Translations under genes and position numbers: made by a program
Assembly (NCBI RefSeq): GCF_000184705.1
Contig: NC_014831.1
Span: forward strand, 1,302,001 to 1,366,000
Reading direction: 5' to 3'
Length of the DNA: 64,000 nucleotides
Origin: Thermaerobacter marianensis DSM 12885
GTDB taxonomy: Bacteria > Bacillota > Sulfobacillia > Thermaerobacterales > Thermaerobacteraceae
Shown: in pieces, positions 16,545 to 26,409 of the stretch
How positions within the stretch are numbered: position 1 is the stretch's first letter
How the letters are laid out: each line of letters begins with the position of its first letter
The notes under the pieces: model-generated
The model's input: the letters and a program-made list of their open reading frames with translations, nothing else
Databases searched by the model: none
Told to the model about the DNA's origin: nothing

Positions 16545-18044
16545 CTAGCCGAGGTTGTCGATCTTGACCTCGTCGATCTGGGCCCGCTGCAGGCGGCCGC
16601 TGAAGTCCACGTAGACGGCCTTCCACTCGGTGTAGACCTCCAGGGCGGCCTGGCCGGCCTCCCGGTGGCCGTTGCCCGTGGCCCGCATGCCGCCGAAGGG
16701 CAGGTGGATCTCGGCGCCGATGGTGCCGTGGTTGACGTAGCAGATGCCCGTGGCCAGATCCCGCATGGCCACGAAGGCGTTGCGCACGTCGCGGGTGAAG
16801 ATGGAGCTGGAGAGGCCGTACTGCACGCTGTTGTTGATCTCGATGGCCTCTTCCAGGCTCCGGATCTTCATCACCGCCAGCACCGGTCCGAAGATCTCCT
16901 CGTTGGCGATGCGCATGGCGGGCGTCACGTCGGCGAAGATGGTCGGCTGGAAGAAGAAGCCCCGCGCCAGCTCGCCCTCGGTGGCCGGTTGGCCGCCCAC
17001 CACCAGGCGGGCCCCCTCCTCCCGGCCCACGTTGACGTAGTAGGCCACCTTCTCCACGGCACGGCCGTTGATGAGGGGGCCCACGTCCGTCTGGGGATCC
17101 AGGCCGTTGCCCAGGCGCAACTTGGCCGCCCGGGCGGCCAGGCGCTCCACCACCTCGTCGTAGACGGCCTCATGCACCAGCAGCCGGCTGGTGGCGGTGC
17201 AGCGCTGGCCGGTGGTGCCGAAGGCGCTCCAGATCACCGCCTGTTCCACCAGGTCCAGGTCGGCGTCGTCCATGACGATGACGGCGTTCTTGCCGCCCAG
17301 TTCCAGGTGGACCCGCTTGAGCTGGGCGCCGGCCACCTGGTTGACGTGCTTGCCCGACTCCACCGACCCCGTGAAGGAGATCAGGTGGACGTCGGGGTGG
17401 TGCAGCAGCGCTTCGCCCACGGTGCCGCCGGGGCCGTAGACCAGGTTGAGCACGCCGGGCGGCAGGCCGGCTTCTTCAAAGATCTTGACCAGCTCGTAGG
17501 CCAGCCAGGGCGTGTCGGTGGCGGGCTTGAAGACCACCGTGTTGCCGGCGACCAGGGCGGGCATGATCTTCCAGGTCGGGATGGCCAACGGGAAGTTCCA
17601 CGGGGTGATGGCCGCCACCACGCCGATGGGTTCCCGCACCGCCATGGCGAACTTGTCCGGCATTTCCGCCGGGGTGGTGTGGCCCAGCAGGCGCCGCCCC
17701 TCGCCCGCCATGTAGTAGGCCATGTCGATGCCTTCCTGGACGTCGCCGCGGGCTTCGGGTAGGACCTTGCCCATCTCCTGGGTCATCTTGCGGGCCAGGT
17801 CTTCCTTGCGCTCCCGCAAGAGCTCGCCCACCCGGTAGAGGATCTCCGCCCGACGCGGCGCCGGTACCTTGCGCCACTTGGCGAAGGCCGCCTTGGCTGC
17901 GGCCACGGCCTCGGCCACGTCCTCCTCGGTACCCACGGCCGCCTGCCCCAGGACCTCGCCCGTGGCGGGGTTGATGTTGTCCGTGTATTTCCCCGACCGG
18001 GGTTCGGTCCAGCGGCCGTTGATGTAATTCAGGTAAACGGTCAC
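16545..18044 (-). CDS. NAD(P)-dependent aldehyde dehydrogenase
   Basis: 499 residues from GTG 18044 with GGGGGGAG upstream. Motifs: cofactor segment [18 protein letters not shown] (glycine motif), catalytic Glu248 in HLELGGKNA and catalytic Cys282 in GTTGQRCTA, and the end [16 protein letters not shown]. This is the broad ALDH class that oxidises aldehydes to acids, close in style to semialdehyde dehydrogenases. The substrate cannot be fixed. The frame stays open far upstream, but only this start carries a ribosome site and the conserved N terminus ([11 protein letters not shown]). Confidence 0.93.
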   Translation of the reverse strand: MTVYLNYINGRWTEPRSGKYTDNINPATGEVLGQAAVGTEEDVAEAVAAAKAAFAKWRKVPAPRRAEILYRVGELLRERKEDLARKMTQEMGKVLPEARGDVQEGIDMAYYMAGEGRRLLGHTTPAEMPDKFAMAVREPIGVVAAITPWNFPLAIPTWKIMPALVAGNTVVFKPATDTPWLAYELVKIFEEAGLPPGVLNLVYGPGGTVGEALLHHPDVHLISFTGSVESGKHVNQVAGAQLKRVHLELGGKNAVIVMDDADLDLVEQAVIWSAFGTTGQRCTATSRLLVHEAVYDEVVERLAARAAKLRLGNGLDPQTDVGPLINGRAVEKVAYYVNVGREEGARLVVGGQPATEGELARGFFFQPTIFADVTPAMRIANEEIFGPVLAVMKIRSLEEAIEINNSVQYGLSSSIFTRDVRNAFVAMRDLATGICYVNHGTIGAEIHLPFGGMRATGNGHREAGQAALEVYTEWKAVYVDFSGRLQRAQIDEVKIDNLG

Positions 18045-18190
18045 GCCGCTCCCCCCTTCCCCCAATGGTTCGCGAGGGGACGGGGGCACTCCTGCGGAAG
18101 GGCCATGGCGGCGCCACGGCGGGTGCGAAGGGAGCCTTCGGGGAAGCCTTGCGGGGCAGTCAGGGGCCCAGGCGGGGCGCCCGGCCCGCT

Positions 18191-20008
18191 TCAGGCGCCG
18201 GAAGAACCGGCTCCGCCGGTACCGCCCGGGTCCGGGCTGCCGGTGGCTCCGGAAGCGGCCGGGTCGCCCTCCGGCGCTCCGGCAATGGCCCCGGATGCCG
18301 TCCCGGCAGCCTGCAGGATCTCCAGCAGCCGGTCCACCGTCACGGGCTGCAGCCCCCGGGCCGCCAGGCGGTCCAGCAGTTGCGGGAGGGCTTCCACCGT
18401 GGCGGGCTGGGTGGCGTGGAGCATCAGCACCCCGCCGTTGTAGGCGCTGGCCGCCACCCGCGCCGCCAGCTGGTCCGGCGGCGGGGGCGGCACGTCCGGG
18501 GCGCCGATGTTCGTCCATAGCAGCACCCGGTGGCCCTCCTCCCGCGCCCAGCGGAAGACGGCCGGATCCCGCAGGGCACCGGCGGGGCGGTAGTAGAGGG
18601 GCGGACGGCCCGCCAGCCGTCCCAGCAGGGCGGCCGTGCGACGGATTTCCGCCCGGGTGGCCGCCTCCCCCAGTTCCTCGGGGCTGCGGTGGCTCCAGCC
18701 GTGGTTCTCCACCTGGTGGCCGCGGCGGACCAGCTCCTGCACCAGCTGCGGGAACTGCTGGGCCCGGGCGCCCTCCAGGAAGAAGGTCGCCTTGACGCCC
18801 GCCGCGTCCAGGGCCTGCAGCAGGGCGGGCCAGGTGGCCGGATCCGGCCCGTCGTTGAAGGTCAGGGCCACCACGCCGCCCGAGCCGGACGACCCGGCCC
18901 CATCCCCACCCCCGCCTGCGCCGGAGCCCCCGGCCGGCCGCCCGGCGCTCGCAGGAGCGGACGGGCCCCCGTCCTGGTCCGGCTGGGATCCGGACGAGGC
19001 CGGGGAGCCCGGCACGGACCCGGTGCCCGTGCCGGCAGCCGGCCGCCCTCCGACTCCGGAGGCCGGGGTTCTGGCAACGCTACGGCCCACCCCCTCGCCG
19101 GCGGTGCCGGCGCCGCGGCCCGCCGGCGGGATGCGCAGCCGCTGGCCCGCTTGGATGTGGGCGGGATCGTCCAGCCCGTTGAACCGGGCCAGCTCGTCCA
19201 CGCTCACCCCGTAGCGCCGGGCGATGCGGTACAGCGTCTCGCCCTTCTGGACAACGTGGACGGCGGGTTCGGCAGCCAGGACGGTTTGTGACAGCAAACC
19301 CAAGGGACCGGACGCGGGGGCCGCGGCCGGAGAGGCCCCATCCCGCCCTGAGGGTTCGGTGCCGTGAACCGGCGCGGTTCCGCCTGCGGGTGGGATGCCG
19401 CGGCCGATCGGCGCTGCGGGCCATCCCGCCAGATCCTTCCACGCTTGACCGGTCGCCCACCCGGCGAGGGCGGCCACGATGCACGCCACCAGCACGGGCA
19501 CCCACGGCCAGACCGGCGCTGCCGCGCGGCCGAGCCCTCCCGGAGGCTTTGCAGCCGCGGCGGGCGACGCTGCCTCTGGCGCCCCGCCCCCGTCTTCGGC
19601 CCCGCGCGCAGCCACGGGGGCTGGACCCGCCGCCCGGTCCGGCCCGGCGGAGAGCGTTGCCTTGGCCGGGAAGGGACCCGCGGGAACGAGGAACACCGGC
19701 CGATCCTGCGGTGGATTCTGCGGCCGGCCCTGGGGCACCGGCTTGTCCCGCCGGCGCGAGGCCGGCGGACGCCCGCCGGCCTCGCGCCGGGGCAGGTGCC
19801 GGGCCGGCTGTACCGGCAGCCCCACCGCAGGCCGCGGCGGGTTCGGCCGGGCCATCACTGCGCCCACAGGGGGGCCGGCCCTACCTGCCCCTGCGGCGGC
19901 GGCCGGCGGGCTGCCGCCGGCCGCTGGGGGAGCCGCGGCCGGAGCGCCGGCCGCGCCGCGCTCCGGGGCGCCTTCGTCGGCTGTGCGCTTCGCGTTCTCG
20001 GTCACCAC
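18191..20008 (-). CDS. Membrane-anchored LysM / NodB polysaccharide deacetylase-like protein
   Basis: 605 residues from GTG 20008, nine bases after GGAGG. Order: Ala/Pro/Arg-rich cytoplasmic region (1-165), one membrane segment at about 167-188, LysM domain at about 252-297 ([16 protein letters not shown]), Gly/Ser linker, then a NodB domain. NodB enzymes remove acetyl groups from peptidoglycan or chitin-like polymers. The first motif reads TFNDGP with Asn385 where the family has the catalytic-base Asp; the metal ligands (Asp386, HGWSH) and LMLH are kept. The tail is low complexity. It may be inactive or altered; a wall-binding role is likely from LysM. Confidence 0.85.
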   Translation of the reverse strand: MVTENAKRTADEGAPERGAAGAPAAAPPAAGGSPPAAAAGAGRAGPPVGAVMARPNPPRPAVGLPVQPARHLPRREAGGRPPASRRRDKPVPQGRPQNPPQDRPVFLVPAGPFPAKATLSAGPDRAAGPAPVAARGAEDGGGAPEAASPAAAAKPPGGLGRAAAPVWPWVPVLVACIVAALAGWATGQAWKDLAGWPAAPIGRGIPPAGGTAPVHGTEPSGRDGASPAAAPASGPLGLLSQTVLAAEPAVHVVQKGETLYRIARRYGVSVDELARFNGLDDPAHIQAGQRLRIPPAGRGAGTAGEGVGRSVARTPASGVGGRPAAGTGTGSVPGSPASSGSQPDQDGGPSAPASAGRPAGGSGAGGGGDGAGSSGSGGVVALTFNDGPDPATWPALLQALDAAGVKATFFLEGARAQQFPQLVQELVRRGHQVENHGWSHRSPEELGEAATRAEIRRTAALLGRLAGRPPLYYRPAGALRDPAVFRWAREEGHRVLLWTNIGAPDVPPPPPDQLAARVAASAYNGGVLMLHATQPATVEALPQLLDRLAARGLQPVTVDRLLEILQAAGTASGAIAGAPEGDPAASGATGSPDPGGTGGAGSSGA

Positions 20009-20075
20009 GGCGTCGTGCCTCCAGGGACGGCGGCGGAACGAGCGTCGTCGTCGGCCACGGGGGACGCCGGCGAGA

Positions 20076-20480
20076 CTAGAGCAGCATGCCGACGGCACCG
20101 CCGATGGCGCCCAGGATGAATCCCAGGAGCATGCGCGGCCCCAGCTGGGCCAGGGGCGACGGATCCCCCGGGAAGAGCCAGTGGCCCAGCGCGCTTCCCA
20201 CCAGGACGTACAACAGGCCGGCGGCCCCGCCGTGGAGCCAGCCCTTCTGGTCGGCCGAACGGGCGGCCACAAAGCCACCGGCGGCGGTGGCCAGCATGCC
20301 GAGGTAGTACAGGGCGGTGTTCAGCTGGTACTCGTGCAGGGCGGTGAAGTACACCGCCAGGGCGAGGATGCCCGATGCCAGCAGGACCAGGACCAGGGAC
20401 ACCGCCGTCCCCGTGACCACGGCCCGGGCGTCGAAGGGCGGCGGCGTGCGATAGCGCTCCCGCACGTCGGCTCCCTGCAC
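20076..20480 (-). CDS. TIGR04086 / YrzE-type four-helix membrane protein
   Basis: 134 residues from GTG 20480 with GGAGGGG upstream. Four hydrophobic segments: around 18-42, 48-68, 76-98 and 105-130, with glycine-rich [15 protein letters not shown] at the end. Such small proteins with this spacing are annotated as TIGR04086 family in spore formers; their role is unknown. It precedes the LysM/NodB gene by 67 bases on the same strand, so the two may form an operon. The reading frame continues upstream without a usable start. Confidence 0.7.
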   Translation of the reverse strand: MQGADVRERYRTPPPFDARAVVTGTAVSLVLVLLASGILALAVYFTALHEYQLNTALYYLGMLATAAGGFVAARSADQKGWLHGGAAGLLYVLVGSALGHWLFPGDPSPLAQLGPRMLLGFILGAIGGAVGMLL

Positions 20481-20585
20481 GGTCCGATCCCCCCTCCCCG
20501 GCTCCGGCCGCGTGACGACGGGGCCGGGCCCGTACGGGAGATGGATATGTGGCGGCCGGGGCGGGTAGAACGGGCGGGACGCCGG

Positions 20586-20633
20586 TGGCAGCCGGTACGT
20601 CACCGCTGCCCGTTGGCAGACGGTACGTCGCCG
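20586..20633. repeat. Two direct copies of a 20-base unit, 28 bases apart
   Basis: TGGCAGCCGGTACGTCACCG at 20586-20605 and TGGCAGACGGTACGTCGCCG at 20614-20633 differ at two bases. The near three-turn spacing would place both on one DNA face. They lie 106-153 bases upstream of the YrzE-type start; a regulator operator is possible. Confidence 0.5.
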
Positions 20634-20659
20634 TTCTTCGACGTCCGCACGCCAACGCG

Positions 20660-20691
20660 CCGGGCCGGCGCGCCGCTGCGCGCCGGCCCGG
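20660..20691 (-). terminator. Strong hairpin, possible surE terminator
   Basis: CCGGGCCGGCGCG (20660-20672) pairs perfectly over 13 bases with 20679-20691, loop of 6. No T run on the minus strand, so factor-independent termination is uncertain. Confidence 0.45.
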
Positions 20692-20914
20692 TGAGGCCGT
20701 GGCCCGGGGGATCGGAGGCATGGGGCGATCGGCGTACGACCGCGACGACGGGGTCCGTGGCCGCGGGGGCGGACCGGCCGGGGTGCTGGGACCGGCCGGT
20801 GCCGCCCGTCACCGCGACCCGTTCCTATGGTGGCCGCGGGGCGCCCGCGGTACCCTAGCAAATCCGGGCGGAAGCCCGGCGCCCCGGCCCCTGGGCCGGG
20901 CGCAACCACAGGTG

Positions 20915-20960
20915 GTCGGCGCCGCGAGAGGCGCGATGTCGGCGCCGAGGCAGGCGCGAT
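20915..20960. repeat. Head-to-tail 23-base tandem repeat
   Basis: Two adjacent 23-base units, 20915-20937 and 20938-20960, share GTCGGCGCCG at the start and AGGCGCGAT at the end; 20 of 23 positions agree. It lies just past the surE stop. Confidence 0.5.
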
Positions 20961-20982
20961 CCAGGCGCCGGGAAGCGGATGG

Positions 20983-21795
20983 TCAGGCCCGGCGGGCCGG
21001 CGTGCCCGCCCGCCCGCCGAGGCCTGCCTCCAGCTCGGCCTTCCAGGCTTGCAGCTGGCCCAGGGTCTCGTGGTCCGACAGCTGCAGGTGCAGGGGCGTG
21101 ATGGAGATGTACCCGGCGCGCACGGCGCCCACGTCGGTCTCCGCCGAAGGCGGTTCCTCCACCGGCTCGCCCGCCAGCCAGTAATACGGCCGGCCCCGCG
21201 GGTCGAACCGCTTCTCGAACCGGTCCCGGTAGCTGCGGCGGCTGAGCACGGTCAGGGCCACGCCCTTGATCCGCTCGGCGGGCAGGGGCGGCACGTTGAC
21301 GTTGAGCAGCACCCCGCGGGGCAGTCCCTTGCGTGCCACCACTTCCGCCAGGCGGGCCGTGAACGCGGCCGCCGGGCCGTAGTCCGGCTCCTCCCACGCT
21401 GCCAAGCTGACGGCGATGGCCGGCACCCCCATGATCACGCCCTCGATGGCCGCCGACACCGTCCCCGAGTAGAGCACGTCGAAACCCAGGTTGCCGCCGC
21501 GGTTGATCCCGGAGATCACCAGGTCGCAAGGGCCGGGCAGGACCGCCAGGAGGCCGATCTTCGTGCAGTCGGCAGGGGTTCCGCTGACGGCGTACACCGG
21601 CGATCGGGCTCCCGGGATGTCGACGCGATCGAGGTACAGGGGCTTGTGGAGGGTGATGGCGTGTCCCGACGCGCTGCGCTGGCGGTCCGGAGCCACCACG
21701 TAGACCTCCCAGTCCTCCGCCTCTTCCAGGGTGGCGCGCAGCGCCTGGATGCCGTGGCTATAGACGCCGTCGTCGTTGACCAATAGAACCCGCAA
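20983..21795 (-). CDS. surE: 5'/3'-nucleotidase SurE
   Basis: 270 residues. TTG 21795 is chosen: AGGAGG is 8 bases upstream and translation then begins at the family N terminus RVLLVNDDG, whose two Asp bind the metal. SGINRGGNLG holds the conserved Ser and Asn of the active site. SurE removes phosphate from nucleoside monophosphates in the cytoplasm and is linked to stationary-phase survival. The C-terminal 25 residues are extended and basic. It is followed by the repeat-rich region and preceded by the DinG-type gene, probably one transcript. Confidence 0.93.
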   Translation of the reverse strand: MRVLLVNDDGVYSHGIQALRATLEEAEDWEVYVVAPDRQRSASGHAITLHKPLYLDRVDIPGARSPVYAVSGTPADCTKIGLLAVLPGPCDLVISGINRGGNLGFDVLYSGTVSAAIEGVIMGVPAIAVSLAAWEEPDYGPAAAFTARLAEVVARKGLPRGVLLNVNVPPLPAERIKGVALTVLSRRSYRDRFEKRFDPRGRPYYWLAGEPVEEPPSAETDVGAVRAGYISITPLHLQLSDHETLGQLQAWKAELEAGLGGRAGTPARRA

Positions 21796-21904
21796 AGCTG
21801 ATGCCTCCTGGCCCAAAGAGAATCCTCACCGGCAGCGGCACGGTGCCTGCCGGTAACTGCAATGGTACCACGGACCAGCGGCGCGGGCCAGCACGCGCCT
21901 GCCC

Positions 21905-24322
21905 TCACCCGTTCCTCCGGGACGAACCGGCCGTACCGGGCGGTCGCCCCGGTGCGGCCGCCGGCGGCGTGCCGGTCGCCGGTTCGTCCCCGTCAAACCA
22001 TCCAGCGACGGCGCCCACGGCCGCGGCGGCCGGTCCGACCCAGCGCCGCGCCGGCGGCAGCCCCTCCAGCAGGCGCCAGGCATACCGGGATGAACCCGGC
22101 GCCAGGCGCGGATCCAGGACCACCACCACACCGCGGTCCTCGGCGCTGCGGATCAGCCGGCCGAACCCTTGCTTTAATTTGACGGCCGCGCGCGGCAGCT
22201 GATACTGGAAGAACGCCGACCCGCCTCGGGCTTCGATGACCTCGCAGCGCGCGGCCGTCAGCGGCTCGGCGGGCGAGTCGAAGGGGATGCGGGTGAGGAT
22301 CACGCCTTCCAGCCGCCGGCCGGGAACATCGATGCCCTCCCAGAGGCTGTCGACCCCCATGAGCACGTCCACCTGCCCCGCGGCCAGGGCGGCCACCAGG
22401 TGGCTGCGGGGCCCGTCCCGGTCCTGCAGGGCGGGACGCCGGCCGCGGGCGCGGAGGACCGGCCGCAGCATCTCGCCCACGCTGTCCAGCGCCCAGCGGG
22501 CGGTGAAGAGAACCAGGACGCCGCCGGGTACCGCCTCGATGATGGGCAGAAGGAGCTGGGCGAGCTGGGCGGCGTACGCCGGATCGGGGCGGCTTGGCGG
22601 CCGCGGGGCGTCCGTGACCACGGCCAGGAGCGCCTGGCGCTGGAGGTCAAAGGGCGAAGGGATCGCCAGGCGGCGGGCGGCACCGATGCCAAGGCGCTGG
22701 AGCCAGTGGTCGTCGCGGGGGAGGGTGGCCGAAGCCAGGACCACGGGCACCGCGGCAAACAGGGGCTCCAGGGTCCCGCCGGGTTCGACGGGTGCGGCGA
22801 TCAGTTGCGCACCGCCGGCCTGGGGTTCCACCCACGCGCAGAGGCCGTCGCCCACTCCGTCTCCGCGGTCGCCGCCGTCGTGGCCGCCGGCGGGCGCGCC
22901 GTCACCACTGGAGTCCATCCCGCCAGCCGATCCGCGGCCTGCTCCTGAACCGGCACCGGCCCGCTCCCCGGGGCCGGCGGCGTCTCCCAGGAGCCGCTGC
23001 ACCGTCGCCACCGCCTCCTGGAGGCGCTGGCGGTGCCGGCGGAAGGCCAGGTAGGCCCGTTCTTCCACGGGGGCGGGCTGGTGCTCCAGGTGCGCCAGCA
23101 GGGTGGCCAGGGCATCGCCGGCCGCGGCCAGGGCCCGGGCCAGGTCGCCTTCGGGACCGCGGGGATCGCGCCAGCCGGGGGGCAGGCGCCGGACGCCATC
23201 CGGCGCCTGCCCGGACAGCCGGTCCAGGACGGCGGCCAGCCGCCGCAGGACCTGATAGGCGGTGCGGGCGGGGTCGCCTGGGCCGGGATCCCCTGGATCC
23301 GCCACCTCTGCGCTCCCATCCATCCCGCCGGGGTGGCCGTCGGCCGCGTCACCGGGCACAGCTGGCTCGCTGCGGTCTCCGCGGTCCCCGGGGCCGCGGA
23401 CGGCTCCCGCGCCACCTGGGCCGCCGGTGCCGGTGGCACCTCCGCCGCCCGCTGCCAGGGCGGCCACCGCGCGCAGGAGCTCGCCCGGATGCAGCCGGCA
23501 GCCCAATTGCTGCGCCGCCACGTCCTCCAGGTGGTGGGCTTCGTCGACGATGAGGGCATCGTACGCGGGGAGCAGCCGGCCGCCCGATGCCCAGTCGGCC
23601 AGGACCAGGGCGTGGTTGGTGACGATCAGGTCCGCTCGCTGGGCCTGCTCGCGGGCCAGCAAGGGGAAGCAGCGCCGTGCGGCGGGGCAGCCGGAACCCA
23701 GGCACGCGCCGGCGTCGACCCCGAGGCGCGCCGCCAGCCGGCCGAGGGCCGGGCCGGCCAGCTCGGCCAGCTCCCCCGTGGCCGTCGACTCCAGCCACGC
23801 CGCCAGGGCCACGGCCGGGTCGCGCCGGTGCCCCTCCGGTTCGTCCCCGCCGGACGGCATCCCCGTCCACAGGCCACCCTGGGCGGCGGTTTCCTGCAGC
23901 AGGGCGTCGGCTTGCAGCCGGCACGCGTACTGCCCGAATCCCTTGAGCACGGCGGCGGTGACGGGGACGATCTGCTCGATCACCGGCAGGTCGCGGGCAC
24001 GGATCTGGTCCTGCAGGGCCAGGGTGTGGGTGGCGACCACCACCCGCGCCCCGTGGCGGTGGGCCCACAGGGCGGCGGGCACCAGGTAGGCCAGGCTCTT
24101 GCCGATGCCCGTGGCGGCTTCCACGGCCAGGTGCTCGCCTGCCTCCAGGGCGGCCGCCACGGCGCGGGCCATCTCCACCTGGCCCGGCCGGTGACGGTAT
24201 CCCGGCACCAGCCGTTCCAGGGGACCGCCCGGTGCGAACACGGCCTCCACCGCCTCCACCAGGGGCGGAAGCGCACCGGCGGTCCCGGGGCCACCGGTAT
24301 GCCCCGGCGCCTGGCCGCCCAT
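21905..24322 (-). CDS. DinG-type iron-sulfur ATP-dependent helicase
   Basis: 805 residues from ATG 24322 with GGGAGGTGA upstream. Superfamily 2, XPD/DinG class: Walker A ATGIGKS (70-76), DEAH box VDEAHHLED, and late motifs SLWEGIDVPG and GFGRLIRSAED. Four cysteines at about 134, 207, 212 and 218 are placed as in the 4Fe-4S cluster domain. These 5'-3' helicases resolve D-loops, R-loops or G-rich structures in repair. Two Gly/Asp/Ala-rich insertions break the middle and the C terminus is low complexity. Its ATG lies 4 bases from the phosphatase stop, so coupling is expected. Confidence 0.9.
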   Translation of the reverse strand: MGGQAPGHTGGPGTAGALPPLVEAVEAVFAPGGPLERLVPGYRHRPGQVEMARAVAAALEAGEHLAVEAATGIGKSLAYLVPAALWAHRHGARVVVATHTLALQDQIRARDLPVIEQIVPVTAAVLKGFGQYACRLQADALLQETAAQGGLWTGMPSGGDEPEGHRRDPAVALAAWLESTATGELAELAGPALGRLAARLGVDAGACLGSGCPAARRCFPLLAREQAQRADLIVTNHALVLADWASGGRLLPAYDALIVDEAHHLEDVAAQQLGCRLHPGELLRAVAALAAGGGGATGTGGPGGAGAVRGPGDRGDRSEPAVPGDAADGHPGGMDGSAEVADPGDPGPGDPARTAYQVLRRLAAVLDRLSGQAPDGVRRLPPGWRDPRGPEGDLARALAAAGDALATLLAHLEHQPAPVEERAYLAFRRHRQRLQEAVATVQRLLGDAAGPGERAGAGSGAGRGSAGGMDSSGDGAPAGGHDGGDRGDGVGDGLCAWVEPQAGGAQLIAAPVEPGGTLEPLFAAVPVVLASATLPRDDHWLQRLGIGAARRLAIPSPFDLQRQALLAVVTDAPRPPSRPDPAYAAQLAQLLLPIIEAVPGGVLVLFTARWALDSVGEMLRPVLRARGRRPALQDRDGPRSHLVAALAAGQVDVLMGVDSLWEGIDVPGRRLEGVILTRIPFDSPAEPLTAARCEVIEARGGSAFFQYQLPRAAVKLKQGFGRLIRSAEDRGVVVVLDPRLAPGSSRYAWRLLEGLPPARRWVGPAAAAVGAVAGWFDGDEPATGTPPAAAPGRPPGTAGSSRRNG
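21920..21932 (+). repeat. Dispersed 13-mer GGACGAACCGGCC, copy 2
   Basis: In the last codons of the DinG-type gene, antisense to it (protein reads AGSSR). A one-base-shorter inverted partner GCCGGTTCGTCC lies at 21978-21989, so the two could pair. Confidence 0.7.
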
Positions 24323-24326
24323 GGCC

Positions 24327-25022
24327 TCACCTCCCGCCGTCGGCCGGATTCCGGGAACCACCACCGGGGGCTTGGGGCCGGGTGACGGCCCGCCACGAAC
24401 CGGCCCGCCGCAGGTGGCACGTGTCGTTGAGATACCGCAGGACCGGCGGCCTTCCCTCCCGCAGTTCGACGGCGGTGACGCTGGCGTTGTCGATGCGTAG
24501 GCGCGTGCGCATCGCCAGCGGCAGGTCCAGGAGCCGGCACAGCAGCGCCTTCACCGTGCCCCCGTGGGCCACCACGGCCAGGCGACGCAGGCCCGGCCGC
24601 TGCAGGCGCTCTTCCACCGCCGCCCAGGCCCGCTCGCCCAGCTCCCGGAAGGTCTCCCCGCCGGTGGGCCGGCCCTCGGCGGGGTCCGCCTGGTAGGCGG
24701 CGTAGTCGTCGGCGAAGCGGGCGCGGATCTCCGCCACGGCCAGGCCTTCCCACTGGCCGAAGAACATCTCCCGCAGCCGCGGGTCGGTCTCCAGGGGAAC
24801 GGGTGGCCGGCGGCTTTGCGCGACGGCGACTGCCGTCTCGAGGGCGCGCTTGAGGTCGCTGGCCAGCACCAGGTCCAGCGGGCGCCCGGCGAACCGCCGC
24901 CCCAGCATCCGTACCTGCTGGCGCCCTCGCGGCGAGAGATCCGTGTCCTGCTGGCCCTGGTAGACGCCGGCGCGGTTCCAGTCGGTCTCGCCGTGGCGGA
25001 CGAGGTAGAGGGTGAGGTCCAT
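24327..25022 (-). CDS. Histidine phosphatase (phosphoglycerate mutase-like) family
   Basis: 231 residues from ATG 25022 with AAGGAGG 6 bases upstream. The catalytic LVRHGETDWN opens the protein and the second histidine lies in VVAHGGTVKALL; the acid Glu is in REMFFGQWEG. This is the cofactor-independent branch that includes CobC-, GpmB- and broad phosphatases; the substrate is not clear. The C terminus carries an extra Pro/Gly/Arg tail. The stop (TGA) is 4 bases from the helicase start. Confidence 0.88.
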   Translation of the reverse strand: MDLTLYLVRHGETDWNRAGVYQGQQDTDLSPRGRQQVRMLGRRFAGRPLDLVLASDLKRALETAVAVAQSRRPPVPLETDPRLREMFFGQWEGLAVAEIRARFADDYAAYQADPAEGRPTGGETFRELGERAWAAVEERLQRPGLRRLAVVAHGGTVKALLCRLLDLPLAMRTRLRIDNASVTAVELREGRPPVLRYLNDTCHLRRAGSWRAVTRPQAPGGGSRNPADGGR

Positions 25023-25336
25023 GCCGTTCCTCCTTGGAAGGCTCCACCCCGAAGGCGGGGTGCCCACCGAGGCTTTGCCCTGCCCAAGATTCCTTCGGAC
25101 GGAGGTGCCGGGCGGGCCGCGCTCCGTCCGCACACGGCCTGCATGCCCCTGGCACGGGGTGCGGGCCCCTGCGAGGCAGAGACCCCACGGCGCGCCCAGG
25201 GTGCACCAGGAGGCGCGCCGGCGCTGCGGAAAAAGGAAGATTGTATCGCCCCGGAACCGGCGGTCCGGGCCCGGCGGCCGCGAATCCGTGGCCGAGGGCC
25301 CATGGCCGTCAACCCGCCCAGGAGGTCGAAGCCCCG
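25023..25336. other. Divergent region, phosphatase / hydroxyacid dehydrogenase
   Basis: 314 bases with no supported gene. An A-rich stretch (GGAAAAAGGAAGATTGTATCG, about 25230) stands out from the G+C-rich surroundings and may be part of a promoter, but no clear -35/-10 pair is seen. CAGGAGG at 25319-25325 is the ribosome site of the next gene. Confidence 0.4.
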
Positions 25337-26302
25337 ATGACCCTGGAGATCCTCTGCACCGTGCCCCTGACGCCGGAGCAGGCCGGCCGCATCGAGGCGG
25401 AAGTGCCGGAGGGCCGCCTGCGGCTGCTGCCCGGCCGCGTTCCTCAGGAAGAGCTGGATGAAGCCTTTGCCGTGGCCGACGTGGCGTTCCTGTTCGGCCG
25501 CGAACTGACGCCCGGGCGGCTGGCGGCGGCCCGCCGGCTGCGCTGGATCCAGTGCGCCTACGCCGGCGTCGACGCCATGCTGGCGGCAGTGCCGGAACTG
25601 CGCCAGCACCCGGTGGTCCTCACCAACGCCCGCGGCATGCACGCCGCCACCATCGCCGACCACGTCTTCATGTTGATGCTGGCCTGGGCCCGCAACCTGC
25701 CGGGTTACCTCGACCAGCAGCGGCGCCGCCAGTGGAAGCGCCTGCCCACCCGCGAGCTGGCCGGCGAGACCCTGGCCGTCGTGGGGCTCGGGGCCATCGG
25801 CCGCGAGGTGGCCCGCCGCGCCGGCGCCTTCGGCATGCGGGTCCTGGCCTGCCGCCGCCACCCCGTGCCCGAAGAGGGCATCGACCAGGTGGTGGGCCCC
25901 GGCGACCTGCCCCGCATCCTGGCGCCGGCCCAGTGGGTGGTGGTCAGCGCGGCCCTGACCCCCGAGACCCGCCACCTCATCGGGCGGGAGCAACTGGCGG
26001 TCATGCGGCCCGACGCCTTCCTGATCAACATCGCCCGCGGCGCCGTGGTGGACGAACAGGCGCTGATCGAGGCGCTGCGCCGGCGACAGATCGCGGGGGC
26101 GGGCCTGGACGTCTTCGCCGAGGAGCCGCTGCCGCCGGACCACCCCCTGTGGGAACTGGACAACGTGCTCATCACCCCCCACAACGCGGGGGCCATGCGG
26201 GACTACACCGGGGCCGCCCTGGAACTGTTCCTGGAGAACCTGCGCCGGTTCCTCCGCGGCGAGCCCCTGCGCAACGTGGTGGACAAGGAGCGGGGCTATT
26301 AG
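25337..26302 (+). CDS. D-isomer-specific 2-hydroxyacid dehydrogenase
   Basis: 321 residues from ATG 25337; AGGAGG is 11 bases upstream, a little far. NAD-binding motif GLGAIGREVARRAGAFG, the catalytic Arg in NIARGAVVD, Glu in DVFAEEPLP and His in ITPHNAG are all in order. Such enzymes interconvert 2-oxo and D-2-hydroxy acids; members with this short N-terminal domain often act on glyoxylate or hydroxypyruvate. Substrate is not fixed. It stands alone and is convergent with the deaminase gene. Confidence 0.9.
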   Translation: MTLEILCTVPLTPEQAGRIEAEVPEGRLRLLPGRVPQEELDEAFAVADVAFLFGRELTPGRLAAARRLRWIQCAYAGVDAMLAAVPELRQHPVVLTNARGMHAATIADHVFMLMLAWARNLPGYLDQQRRRQWKRLPTRELAGETLAVVGLGAIGREVARRAGAFGMRVLACRRHPVPEEGIDQVVGPGDLPRILAPAQWVVVSAALTPETRHLIGREQLAVMRPDAFLINIARGAVVDEQALIEALRRRQIAGAGLDVFAEEPLPPDHPLWELDNVLITPHNAGAMRDYTGAALELFLENLRRFLRGEPLRNVVDKERGY

Positions 26303-26409
26303 GGACCGCCTGGGGCGACCAGCGACCGCCTCCGGCCCTCGTGGCCGCCTGCGGCCGTGGCCGCCGACCGCGGCCCCCGCCGCCTCCGGCCTTCGCAGCC
26401 CCTGGGGCG

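Larger units (their letters stand above)
20481..20982. other. 502-base non-coding region with short repeats and hairpins
   Basis: Between the YrzE-type start and the surE stop, both minus strand. No supported gene. It holds two kinds of direct repeat and a strong hairpin, listed separately, which makes it the most repeat-rich intergenic space of the window. Confidence 0.5.

Noticed and set aside
20827-21786. A 319-codon plus-strand frame antisense to surE
   Set aside because: surE is well supported on the minus strand, and the plus frame lacks a ribosome site and motif.
25023-25336. T-box or SAM riboswitch leader before the hydroxyacid dehydrogenase
   Set aside because: No T-box core, no terminator/antiterminator pair and no conserved SAM-aptamer elements could be recognised by eye.
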